From assembly GCA_000231825.2 (NCBI GenBank), contig JH720374.1, forward strand, positions 204,426 to 268,425: a stretch of 64,000 bases of DNA, read 5' to 3'. A program made the translations under genes and the position numbers. The stretch is from Tetrahymena elliotti 4EA. Taxonomy: Eukaryota; Ciliophora; Oligohymenophorea; Hymenostomatida; Tetrahymenidae. Shown here piece after piece: positions 12,260 to 24,054 of this stretch (the stretch's first letter is position 1; every line of letters begins with the position of its first letter). A model generated the notes under the pieces. That model was not told the DNA's origin, did not search any database, and saw only the letters and a list, made by a program, of their open reading frames with translations.

Positions 12260-13725
12260 TTCTACTTAGGAGAGCTTTTAGGATTGTAAGATTAATAGAT
12301 TAACAAACAATAAGAATTTTTCGATATCTTGTTGATTAAGGTTTATTTTTTATAGATAATGTATTATTAAGATTTTTACTTGATGTCCATTTCTAGCGTA
12401 TTTTGTATCCAAAAAAGTCTATTGTTAATGCATAATATTGTTAATGGTGAGCTTTATATTACATCACTTTTCTAGCATTAATTATTCTTAAAATCTAAAT
12501 TATGGTTTTTCATTTACTTTTTTTGTGTAAATATAGGTGTATAAATTATCTATGAAATTAATATTAAAAATTTATTTGAAAATTCACTTTTTTTTAATTA
12601 ACTTCAAAAAAATCAAAATGCATTTGTTAAATTACATTTGATTTTTTCTGATGAATGATAAATAATAGCCTGATTTTCAAAGATTATTTCAGAAAATCCC
12701 TACCAAAATTCATAAAACATGTCACTATTAATTACAAATTATTTTTTATTGTTATAATTTACATTTGCTACTATTTTTAAAACAAAATATTTCATTAAAA
12801 TCTTAGAATAGTTATTTTATTAATTTATTGTTGATAATTTATTTATCTATTCAAGATGCTAACAAAAATTACTTTCTTTTCAGAATAAATTAGCCAAACG
12901 TTGTAAAATGTTATTTTGTGTAAAACAGACTTAAAAGAAAAAAGAATCATTATTCTCATTCTATTTATTTTATCAAAATTTAAATTGTTTTTTTGCTCAA
13001 TTACTACAAAATATATGAAAGGTAAAATTAAAAAATTTGTATCAGTTAACTTTAATTAAAAAAAATAGTGCTTTTGATTTTTAATAGTTGTCTATTTCAT
13101 TTAATTTGATTCATGTAAAAAATGAAATATTTTACTGATAATATTAAAAAAATTGAATACCTTTTTTATCTTCTGATTATTTCTTGAATATAAATTAGAT
13201 CAATTTTTATTTTATTTGAATAAATTAATTATACTGAAAAAGAGATAATTAATGCCCCTTTGAATAAAAATCTAAATTAAGAATAAAGTTTTTCAATAGA
13301 AGGTTTGCATTTATGTGCAGCAATTTTGCTTAAATTTTAAAGAATAAAAATTTTTAATCTTTAATTAGATTATATTGTTAGATTTAATAAGCAAATATTA
13401 TTTTGATAAAACACATTCCTTTTGATAGTCTTTCAATTCTATATAATTGCTTTAACTAGATTATGATAAAAAATTTAGTAATCTATTAATAATAGCAAAT
13501 TGTTAAAGAAGAACTAGAAAAATTAAGTTTGAAGAAATTTATTTGTTTTATATAAAATCTCTAAAAAACTTCATCAGCAAACACTAGATTAAATAAATTA
13601 TTCTTTTAATAGCTGATAAAATTCAAAGCAAAGTCATTTTCTCTAATTCATTTTATTTTAGTAGCTTCATTTAAGATAATTTTAGCAGTAGATCTTTTTT
13701 AAAGAATTAGAATAATTGAAAAAAA
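12260..13725. other. AT-rich divergent intergenic region
   Basis: This region separates the divergently transcribed acyl-CoA synthetase (-) and LRR gene (+), so both promoters should lie here. It is very AT-rich with no sustained coding frame, tRNA or long repeat. Confidence 0.55.
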
Positions 13726-16266
13726 ATGTCAGATAAACTTGTTATAAACAGCTTAGATAAGCTGTATCTGCTGCGATTTTTAATTCCAAGCTTACATAAA
13801 GTAGCTATCTAATTAAAGTATGTAGAATTTCATTCTTTTAATTCAGTTATAAAATATAATTCTGCAAACTATATTTTACAGTAAGAGTATTATAGATAGC
13901 TCAGATGTAAAGAAAATTAGAAACAATCTCAAGCATTGTACTTCAGTTCAAGATTTTGAAATTTGTTTATAGTAAATTAGAATTCAAATGCATATTTTTA
14001 ATTTTAATGTTTTGTAAATATCAAAAAGTGATAATCATATTATTCCAGAGAGAGCTAAATATTTGTCAGATGGGATCAAGTCTTTAACAAATACTAAGAA
14101 TTTAGTTCTCTATTTATCGTAAGTAAAGTTAGTTTATCAATAATATTTTTAGTTTTTATTTTTTCTTTCTATAGAGACAATTAGTGTATTGGAAGTGAAG
14201 GAATAGAATATATAGGCTAATCTCTTAAAAATTTGAATTAGCTTGTTTCTTTAGAATTGATTTTAGAGTATTTAACTGATTACTTTTCAAATATTTGTAC
14301 TAATGATTTTAATTTAAATAAATAAAAAAGGCATAATTAAATTGGTTGTAATGGAGTTTAAAAGCTTTCACAAAATCTAAAACACTGTACTTCTCTACAA
14401 AAGCTTGAACTCTCTCTTTAGTAACTTAATCTTTTATGAATCTTTTTTAAAGCGATTAAAAAAATAGTGAAAATTAGATTTCAGATCAAGGTGTTCAGAG
14501 TTTAAGTGAAGCAATTGAGAACTTAACAAAAATGAATCATTTGAAACTCTATTTAGGGTAGATTATTAAAGCTTTTTCATAATTAGGAATATTATCTTTT
14601 AATGACTTTTTAAAACTATTTTTTTTTCAAATTTAAATTGATAATTTTAATAAAGTTATGAATTTTATTAGCGATCTTTCATTCAAAAATAAATCTTATT
14701 TTATAAAAATTATTTTATGAAGTATCAATCATATCATATAAAAAAATATATTTTACTATTTAGGAAGAATTAAATTGGATTTTAAGGTTCTTATAGTATC
14801 ACAGCTGCTATTTCAAAATGCTAAAACTTAGAAAAATTAGAACTTTCAATCTAGTAATCTTACTAAAATGAAATTATTATTAAAAATTTTGAAAATTAAA
14901 TTAGTGAGAATAACGTTGGCGATGAAGGAGCCTCTGCTATTGGAAAAAACTTAAGCAAATGTAACTTTTTAAAGCAGTTGAAAATTTATCTAGGGTAATA
15001 AATATGCTAAGTGAAAATCATAGCTAATAAAATCAATTAAATAATAGTACGAATTAAATCACCTCAAAAGGAGCATGCGAAGTTGCTAAAATCATCCAAA
15101 ATTGCGATTAAATAAATTACCTAAAATTTTATATTGGGTATTCTTAATCTTTTGATTTTATTTTGATAAGAACATACTTAAATTTACTAGTATAAATAAA
15201 ATTGGCTCAATTGGAGCTTAAGCATTTGGAGAATCACTGAAAGATCATCCAAACTTGGAGAAAATAAAGATTTACTTAGGGTTATTACTTTAAAATAAAG
15301 TTTAAAAGAAACAATAATTTTTTTATTTCATAAAATTATAGAGATAATAACATTTAGGATTAAGGAATTATTGGTTTTTCTCAATATTTTTCTACATTAA
15401 AGAAGATAAATACTCTTAAAATTCTATTTCAGTAATTAACAAGTTTTGGATAAAGCAATATTAATCCATTAATTTAGGAATAACTAGGTTACATAAACAG
15501 GTATAATAGGCCTTTCTTAGAACATAAGTAAATGCTAAAGTATTTCCAATTATGAATTTATGCTTGAGTAATTTTAAGAGTATTTGTTTCCTTCATTGAA
15601 AATAATTTATTAAAAAGAGGATCTATTATAAATTTTGAGAGTGCTCAATAATTTGGTTTAGCTATATAAAATAGTTAAAATCTTAAAGATCTCTGGTTGG
15701 ATTTGAGGTAAAATAACATCATCCATCATACATACAAAGCAAGAATATAAATTTTATGAAAATAAGAAAAACTAAGCTTAACAATGAATCATTTGGTGAA
15801 TTAGTAAAGCAGTTAGGAAATTGCAAAATGATAGAAAACTTGACTTTGTCTCTCATGTAATATTAACCAAATAGATAATTTTGTATTCAATAAAATTTGA
15901 TAGGAAAAATAAAATTGGAGATGAAAGTATTTAAGTTTTTGGGTTGAATTTAGAAAAAATGTCTAAATTATTGCACATAAAGCTATCTCTTTTGTATTCA
16001 TTTTTTATAATTACTTTTTAATTTCTAAATTTAATTTTAGTGAAAATAGGCTCACTAGCGAAGGTTTTATAAATCTAGTTAATAGCTTGATTAAATGTTA
16101 ACAGTTAATTTCATTAGATTTAGATATTGAGTAATATATTTTTTCAAAATCAAATACATTTTAATTAAATCTTAAATCAAGGGACAATGAGATAGATAAT
16201 ATAGAATAAATTGATAAAATTTAAAGGAAGCTACTTAGATTAGTGCACTTGGAAATATCTATTTGA
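13726..16266 (+). CDS. Leucine-rich repeat protein, ribonuclease-inhibitor type, near one repeat per exon
   Basis: ATG at 13726 (MSDKLVINSLDKLYLLRFL) begins a gene that ends at TGA 16266. Exons of ~80-110 nt are separated by short introns. Most encode one 27-29 residue repeat of the form N-x-I-G-x-x-G-x-x-x-(I/L/F)-x-x-x-L-x-x-x-x-x-L-x-x-L-x-(L/I)-x-L. Examples are IGSEGIEYIGQSLKNLNQL and NKIGSIGAQAFGESLKDHPN. I count about 13-14 repeats. The pattern matches RNase-inhibitor-like LRRs, which form a curved protein-binding solenoid. There is no signal peptide, membrane segment or other domain, so it is probably a soluble scaffold or binding protein. Ciliates have large families of such genes and the partner is unknown. 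It sits between two acyl-CoA synthetase paralogues transcribed the other way. Exact exon ends are uncertain because small introns often share phase with the repeats. Confidence 0.8.
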
Positions 16267-16987
16267 TGAAAAAAGCTCTAAAACTTTTCTGATTTAATTA
16301 AGTCTTAAATTATTTATATAAATCATAGATATGCTTCTTTTTAAGAAAAAAATCTACCCAAAAATATTTCATAATTGGGAAATTTTTATCCTGCTAAATG
16401 GGAAATCAGATTTATTTTTAGATTTCTGTACTTAACGAATTAAATTATTGTATTCAACTAAAAAATAAATTTAACTTTTTTGGTAATTTAGTTAAAAAAC
16501 ATAATTTAACTTTTATATAAATTAAATTCTAAGCTAAAATTCTACAAATTATTAAGGATCATTCTAGCAATTTTATTTTGAAAATTTTTGTTTATTAAAA
16601 AAATTGTTGCAAATAAATAATTTTAGAGACAATAAATTCATTTTTATTATTTTTTGATATTTAATAAAAAATAGATGTCGATTCTTTTCATAAAATATGC
16701 ACTATAAAGATTATAAAGAAAAAAATGATATTTTTTGTTATTAATAATTCAGTCTTCTTTTTATATTATTTGGATTTTGCTATTTATTTTTAATCTATTT
16801 CTCGAAATGTAATTTTTTTGAATATTTTTAAAAATAGAATACAATTTTAGTATAAAATCAAAATATAAATCGAATATATATAAAAGGAGTATATTTGTAA
16901 ATTACTTAATTAATTTTTATAAAGTATTTATTAGTAAGTCATCTTCCATTGAAGAAAGTTAGTTATGTATGTATGTTGAGTATATAA
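16267..16987. other. AT-rich convergent intergenic region
   Basis: This holds the 3' flanks of the convergent LRR gene and second acyl-CoA synthetase. It has long A/T runs and an atgtatgtatg motif near 16963. No gene or RNA is visible. Confidence 0.6.
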
Positions 16988-19313
16988 TCAGTAGTGTCTA
17001 ATTTTATATGATTCGAAGATTTCATGGTTTTATCTTTATTCTTATACCAATTCTTCTACCATTTTGAATTTTTAATACTTTCCTGTTACAGTTTAAGGGA
17101 ATGATTCTACAAATTTAACAAACTTTGGAATTTTGTAGTGAGATATCTATCCGTGACAGAAGTGATATATGTCCTTAGATTCTAATGTAACTCCTTCTTT
17201 AAGTTTTATCAAGCAAAAAGTCTCTTCGCCATACTTTTAGTCAGGTATACCAACAACTTAAACGTCTTAAATTTTATCATGTCTTCTTAAATATTCTTCT
17301 ATTTCCCTTTAGATAAAAATATGATTTAAACTATTGAATTGAAAGTGATTTATTAATTTACTTTGGATAAATATTTTCTCCTCCTCTAATAATTAATTCT
17401 TTAATTCTACCAACTATTTTTAAGTATCCTCTATTATCTACTTGTCCCAAATCACCAGTCTTAAGCCATCCTTCTTCATCGATTGCTTCGCTTGTAGCTT
17501 TGGAATCTCCCCAATACTTTTACATTACTCCAAAACCTTTGATGCAAATTTCTCCTTTTTCTCCTACAGGAACTACTTTATTCTCTTTATCAATAAGCTT
17601 CATTTCGCAATGAGGGTAAATTCTTCCTACAGTTGAACATTTATCCTCAATCGAATCATTTTCTAAAGTTTAAAATACAACAGGAGAGCATTCAGTTTGA
17701 CCATAGCATATTTGTATATTTTATACATTCCATTCTGTGATCAATTTATTCATCAAAGGCTATTCATATTATAAAAAAATACTTAATATTTTCTATTTAT
17801 TATAGTAATTAAATTAAAGCTTCTTTCTCTAATAATTTATGAAAATTTAAATGACATTTTTATAAAATCCATTTATTTTTTTAATATTTCTAACTATTAT
17901 TTGAATAAATTACCTATGGACATAATGCACCAGCCATGATTCCCTTTTTAAGAGAATCAACTTTGTATAAACCAGGATTATTATCATATTCTTTGAAATA
18001 CTCTATAAACATAGTAGGAACTCCATAAAGAGAAGTACATTTATGTTTTGTGACTGCCTCTAGAGCTTTTTAAGCACTGAATCCTTCAGAAGGTAGAACA
18101 ATAGTAGCACCAAAATTAAGAGCAGCAAGATTTCCTAAAACCATACCAAAGCAATGGTAAAGAGGAACTGAAAGACAAATTCTATCTGAAGGAGAGTAAG
18201 AAAGTCTTTCTCCAATGAAGTAGCCATTATTGAGAATGTTATTATGAGTTAAAGTAGCTCCTTTAGGATAGCCAGTGGTGCCTGAAGTGAACTAAATGTT
18301 AGTAGGATCATTAGGATTAATTTATTCCATAACTTTTTCTAAACGTGCGATATCGTCTTGATCAGCCCTCTCAATAAGTGGCTAGAAATTTGTCATACCA
18401 GGAGTCAATTCATCATCAATCCTTACAACGTATTTCAAGTGAGGAAGTCTGCGAGAATTAAGCTCACCAAATTGACATTCTTAAAGTTCAGGAGCTAATT
18501 CATTTATGAACTTAATATAGTTGCTTTTGCGGTGGTGTGAAGCCATAATCAATCCCTTGCATTCAACTTTAGAAAAAAAAATAAATTAATAAAAGAAAGA
18601 AAGGCCTTGTTTGTTGAGTTGATTAATTTTGCTAAATAAAACTAGATAGAAGGAAAGATACACAAATTACCAATCTTTTATTTTCTTTTCACAAGTAAAA
18701 TCAAAGTAAATAAATATTTTTGATGGAGAAATTAGCAAAATACCAAAAAAATGTGTTTTATTTTTAAAAATATTTTCTCAAAATCAAAGAAAAATTTTTT
18801 AAATTAAGGCAAATTTTTTTGAAATTTCCACAAAATATAGTTTGATTGATATGCTTTGGGTGTAACTTTACAATTCTAAGACAAATTTATTTTTGATTTT
18901 TGATTATTTTTGAGATTTTTCTGATGATAAAAAATATTAAGATTAATTTGCAATAATTTAATACCTTTATTCAAACAGTATTCAAGCTCGTGTTATTGGT
19001 ATGCAGGATTGATATTGACTAAAATGAGATCTGCCATTGAGGCAGCAAACTAAGTTATGCACCATTAATAGTTGTTAGGAGAGTAAATACCAATTCTATC
19101 TCCCTTTTAAAGACCTATTTTAAGTAAAGCTGCTCCAAGCTTCTTACAAATATTAAAGAACTCGCTGTATGTAAATTAGACTTCTTGATAATGAGAGATA
19201 AAAGCAAGTTAGTCAGGAAGTTTTTAGGCAATTTGCTCTAATCTTTATCCAATACTAACGTTGAGGAGTTAAGAAGAAAAATCTCCTTTAGTATAGGAAT
19301 CTTAAATGCTCAT
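16988..19313 (-). CDS. Acyl-CoA synthetase (ACSF2-like) paralogue without targeting peptide
   Basis: This is a second AMP-forming acyl-CoA ligase, closely similar throughout to the one at 10138-12259 and with introns at the same three places. Motifs include [55 protein letters not shown] and TVTGKYQKFKM with the catalytic Lys, so it should be active. The frame runs from ATG 19313 ([19 protein letters not shown]) to TGA 16988, ~560 residues. Unlike the other copy there is no basic presequence, and the start aligns with the internal Met of the first copy. I infer a cytosolic or other non-mitochondrial form. The intron near 18568-18966 is ~400 nt, against ~80 nt in the first copy. The pair is most simply a local duplication, with the LRR gene lying between the copies. 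Confidence 0.93.
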
Positions 19314-19856
19314 GTAAATCTATTTAAATTTATAAGTTTTATTATGAATTTGCTTATTTTCTGTTGTGTATCAATCTACTTTATTTTAGTATATATTAGA
19401 TATTTTTATATAATATTACAATTATGTAAGAATATTGTGAAGAGTCTATTTTTAAATTAAAAATTTTTAGGAAAGTGAAGATTTTGCTTTACTGCTTGTT
19501 ACACCCAAAATATGTGCTGAATAGCGATCTATAAATAATATTATAAATAGAACATGAAAATATAAACAAAAAAGGAATTATGAATTTTTTGTTAGTCAGT
19601 CACTTGCAATTTGACACTACACAATAGATTCTCATATGAAAATTGTTAGCGTAATATTTATCGTTATTATATTTTTTATTTGGTCTGATAAAAATTGATA
19701 ATATTTTTTGATATTTTTGACAATTCTTCTTTTCTTTTTTGTGTTCTAAATTAAATTTCCTTCCTTCTAATAATCTAAATAGAATACTTCAAAAGAAATT
19801 ATGACGGGCTTTTAGATTTTTTATTTTTAATATTCCGTCAATAAATTTAATCCTCA
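19314..19856. other. AT-rich intergenic region
   Basis: Upstream flank of the second acyl-CoA synthetase and downstream flank of the minus-strand exon that ends at 19857. No open frame or RNA gene is seen. Confidence 0.55.
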
Positions 19857-20132
19857 TCATTTTTCTTCAAACAAAATGTAATCCCCCACAACATCAAATC
19901 CTTATTCTGATAATAACTGCCTGAGATTAAATTTGTTATTTACACTCGCAGCCACACCTAGCTATAAAATATCTTGTAACTTTAAGCCCCATTTTTTGGA
20001 AAAACATTGAAATACAAAAAATATATCAAATAATATCTAATATCCTTCATAAATTTACTTTCTTATTACATCTACATTCTCTATAACCTTAAAATTGAAT
20101 TAAAAATCAACTTGGAAGTCAGGTATTTAGCA
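19857..20132 (-). CDS. C-terminal exon of an unrecognised protein, 5' part unresolved
   Basis: A clean open exon of ~91 codons runs from an AAAAAG acceptor near 20133 to TGA at 19857. It reads CQIPDFQVDFQFNFKVIENV, then a Tyr/Phe-rich helix with KKWGLKLQDILQLGVAASVN, and ends NLRQLLSEQGFDVVGDYIL-FEEK. The alternation of hydrophobic and charged residues and the high information content (Trp, Cys, Gly) are unlike the surrounding DNA, so I believe it is coding. In-frame TGA lies just upstream at about 20158, so earlier coding must be joined by an intron. An ATG at 20345 opens a minus-strand frame (MDRFTYSSYFLCLQS), but no splice that keeps phase was convincing. I do not recognise the family. Confidence 0.5.
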
Positions 20133-22484
20133 CTTTTTAAAAAATATATTTCAAAAGTCACACAAAATTTATTAATTAAATTTGGGTTTTTTTGAATAAA
20201 AAGGAAGATTGATTTTTAAATATTTCAAGATATGAAAATATTTAATCAAATTGCTCCTAAAAGTTGAAAAGTCCTAACTAATTTTTTTTAAAAAATAAGT
20301 GGATTATAAGCACAAAAAGTAACTAGAGTAGGTAAATCGGTCCATTACTTAACCAGAAACAAAAAAATATCCAAAATATTTAATATTTTTAATGATTTAA
20401 TAAAGTTTTGATTGGATATGTGAGTATTTAGTATTCAATATTACTGAAAAAACATATTTTCTTTGAAAAAAATGATTATTTATAAAATATATTTAGAAGA
20501 TCATTTAATAGCCTTGAAGATTTTCTACTTGTTATATTAAAAATAAGTGATAATTTACATACTAATTTGTGAATATTATTAACTCCTCTTCAATCATCCT
20601 TTTTTAATAATATTATGAACGCATTAAGAATATTATTAATCAAAAATATTACTTACTAATACAAATTTAATAAAAAAATTGTTTAGAACAAAATGACAAT
20701 TTAAATCAACTACTATAAAAACCTATATTACAAGCATATTCTTTTTATAAATTTTCAAACAACTTTCAGAAAAATAAGATCATGTGTTTATTTATGAGAT
20801 AATTATTTTAGTAAATACTATGTAAAATAAAAAAATACTCTAAAAAGAATTAATTAAATTAATAAAACATTTCTTTTAGTAAGATAAATAAGAATTATTA
20901 GATTCATAACTTTTAGATATAAAAATAACTATTCTTTATCCTGCTAATTAAAGTTTTAGTTAAATTAAAAAATAAATTATTTTTAAAATAATTTGGAAAA
21001 AATATGAATCCTAATGATTAAAATAATTAATAAATTAAGAATAACAAGTATTTAAAATTAAACTTTACAAATTTCTATTCAATTATTTGAAAATAAACTA
21101 TATCATGAATAATTTAATCAATTACTAAAAAATATATTTTCAAAAATCATACATTTTTTATAAACTTTCTTTCTTTAAAAGTAATTCATAATGATTCTAA
21201 AAAAACTATGAATTAATTAAAATATTAATAACAGTAGTTAAGTTTTGCAGTCTTTTACTACTATTGTATAAAAACTAGAAAATTTATATTATTTGTTCTA
21301 AAAATTAATATATCAATTTTTTATTTTGTTTGAATGAAATTAAATTTGCTATCAAATAACAATTAAAATTGAGCATTTTTGTTTTTTAAAAATCATAAAA
21401 TTGGCTTTATTATTACAAATTTTAGAATAAAATCTTTGCTTAAAACTGAAATATTATTCTCTTGATAAATATATTTTCAATTAATTTAGAGCTAATAAAT
21501 CTATTATTAGGATATCATATTTGATACTCTCAATAATGTTGCATCCATAGATTTAATTTTTATATTATTTAATCAAGTATTTCTTAAACTTTGAATGTAA
21601 TCTTAGTATTTAAATGTGAAAGACTATCCAGGGTTTAAAGAATGTAATAAAACAATTATAAACTAAAATACTACTAAAATAATAAAAGTAATTTATTAAA
21701 TAAACATTGAGATGATCTAAAATTAATAATGTTTTTTATTGTCACTAGAGAAATATGCGAATCATTTCAATAAAATTTAAATTTTATTTTATTTTAATTT
21801 TATGAATTATCACTTTCTTTTTAAATAATTTTTTGAGTGATTTACTATTTTTTTTTAGAGATCTTTGCTTTACTTTATAAATCAATTAAGAATGACGTAA
21901 AAATTGTATATTGAGTAATTTAATTTTTAATTAAAGAAATGCTGACTTTTTAATTTTCTGAAAATTTTGATTCTATTTTAATTGAAACATCACTTAAAAA
22001 ATTATTGAATTTGATTTCATTTTAATTCTAAAATCGCATACTTGAATTTAACTTGATTTTAATTTAAATTATATTCATATTTAAATTTAGATTTTGAACA
22101 TAAAAACCTATCTGCAACATAACCCATAAAATAAAAATCTTAACCTGAAAATATTTTTATTGATGTTAATTATTTTAATATGGATATCTAAAACATTACC
22201 TTGAAAATATTTTTTATTCAACCTTTTTGTTGATCCTAATTTATTAATATTTTAGATCATGACTTTCTCCAGTTCTTTAATATAAATAGAAGATTCATGC
22301 TAAATTTAATAATTTTTGAACAGGAAAAAACTATGATAAATGACTCATTAAAAATCAACAAAATAATATTTTAAATTTAAAAAAAGAGTTATTAGATTTA
22401 AGTGGAGAACAAATCTACAAACATTTTAAAAAATTTTAAATTTAAATCCTTGAAATCTTTTCATTTAAATTAGAATCAGATGAT
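20133..22484. other. AT-rich intergenic region with duplicated 5' flank of family A
   Basis: From 20133 to about 21940 there is only AT-rich sequence without a supportable gene. From about 21940 to 22484 the DNA resembles, in the same order, the region upstream of gene A2 (about 34900-35535). Examples are the cctgaaaa/cataacccat block and the gatttaagtggagaacaaatctacaa block against gattcaaacggagaaaaaatctacaa. This is therefore duplicated 5' flanking sequence, including the probable promoter, now attached to a truncated gene. Confidence 0.5.
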
Positions 22485-23400
22485 TGAAAGTAATTGTAAA
22501 TCTTTTTTAAATAATATTAAAAGAATTAACACATTAATTATTTTATATTTTTAAATTTACTAGAGTCCTATTTTCTAATTTCATAAAAGTGAAATAAGTA
22601 GTAAATTAGAAATAAATTATAACATAACAAGAAACTAATCATATCTTATCCTAAAAACATACTCTAAAAATAAATGGGTAAATATTAAAATAAACAATTT
22701 TTTTTGTAGGATGTTAGAATGACTGGATTGTAGATTGGGGAAAGGGATTTGTTAAATTATGCTCATTATTTATTATACAAACTTATGTTTGTCCATCTCT
22801 TCCTAACAGTACTAACCTATATTGACTCCAACCAAATATCTTTAATGTTTTTAAACAAAAACTAGATATAGCTAAGTATATCAAATAAAAATATAGCTAA
22901 TACTTTTGGGATTCTCAAGAAATATTGATTAATTGCACTAAATGTTCTTGTAAAACAGAAATTCCAAATTTAGAAATGAATATAAAATTAGTATTCTTAT
23001 TAACTAGTTTTTATTCAAAAATTTAAATGGATAATGCTAAATTAACACTTCTGCAACAAATTTATTGCTTGGTATTAAGCAAATACTCTAGGATAGTGTG
23101 ACTTTTAATCCTTTTGAAGGGGAGATTTTATTTACTGGGTAATTCTAAAATTTTATTAAATAAAATTTCTATTAACTTATTTTTTACAAAAGAGCTTAGT
23201 TTATTCTGCATCTATCAATTAATTTGCGTTAGGTCATACTTTTTTAATCTCTCATTTGTTTGGTATTGAATCTAAGTTTGCTTTTTAAGTACGAAAGAAT
23301 AAGTTAACAATTAATGGAAGAAACAGAAAAATTTGTTATGAACTAAAAATCCCTCAAAAAATCACTTAAAACAGTAAAAGTAAAACTGGAAATAAAATGA
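22485..23400 (+). pseudogene. Family A copy 1 (A1): 5'-truncated, frameshifted degenerate protease-like gene
   Basis: This is homologous to the 3' half of A2 (35582-37279) and A3 (38936-40601). Exons begin near 22562 (SPIFQFHKSEISSKLEINYN) and end at TGA 23398-23400. The C-terminal part still encodes a hydrophobic segment and the KYERIS...EETEKF tail. The start codon, signal peptide and first four exons are missing, because sequence matching the A2 5' flank joins at about 22484 to sequence matching the A2 intron near 36328. A second lesion is visible where A2 reads AHYQTFIIQTY: A1 has lost about 7 nt at 22771-22790, which breaks the frame. I judge it a pseudogene. Intron positions are retained, so it arose by DNA duplication, not retrocopying. 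Confidence 0.72.
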
Positions 23401-24054
23401 TATTTAAAATATGAAAAAATGTATGTTGTTTAATTAGTTTACTTTAAGAAATTCTTCTCTTTATTAATATTTTGATCTCATGAATGTTAAAGAGATTAAA
23501 ACTTATTAAATTCTTAAAAAATACTTTTATTTTTAAAATCTAGAAGGCTAATCTTTCATTCTTATCAGAAATTAGACTTTCATTTTAAGAAATATTATAG
23601 AGCAACATAACAAAAGTCAGAAAATAAAATAACTTTCAACATATGTTGCAGATGTTACAGATCCAAAAAAATAAAATTATTAAAAAACACCTAAATGATT
23701 TTAAAAAATTATTAAAATATTTTGCTTTACAATTATGGTATTTTTCCACAATTTAACTTCATTTAAGTTTTAGTATTATTTCAGCAATTTAGATTTTTAA
23801 ATTCAATAAAATTTGAAAAAATGCTGGAAAGATAATAATCATTTACAGTTTTTGTTTATTAAATTTTATTTAAATTAGCTTACAATTTTAAGAAATAATA
23901 AATGCATTTTTTTGTTATCTTTAACATCATTTTCTATTAATTTTTATTTAATAGATATTAATGTTGAGAGTTAATGAGTTGAAATTAAAAATTAAATAAA
24001 GCAAAAATCTAATAAATAAATATTCGGTAGAAAAGAAAAACAAACACATTTAAA
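23401..24054. other. AT-rich intergenic region, partly duplicated
   Basis: The 3' flank of A1. The block ctttaagaaattcttctctttatta at 23450 recurs after A2 at about 37316, and ttttaaaaaattattaaaat near 23699 recurs near 37687. The duplicated unit therefore extends several hundred bases past the A coding region. The end nearest 24055 should be the promoter of gene B. Confidence 0.5.

Noticed and set aside
17442..17636. + strand frame opposite the second acyl-CoA synthetase
   Set aside because: Antisense shadow of a strongly conserved coding exon.
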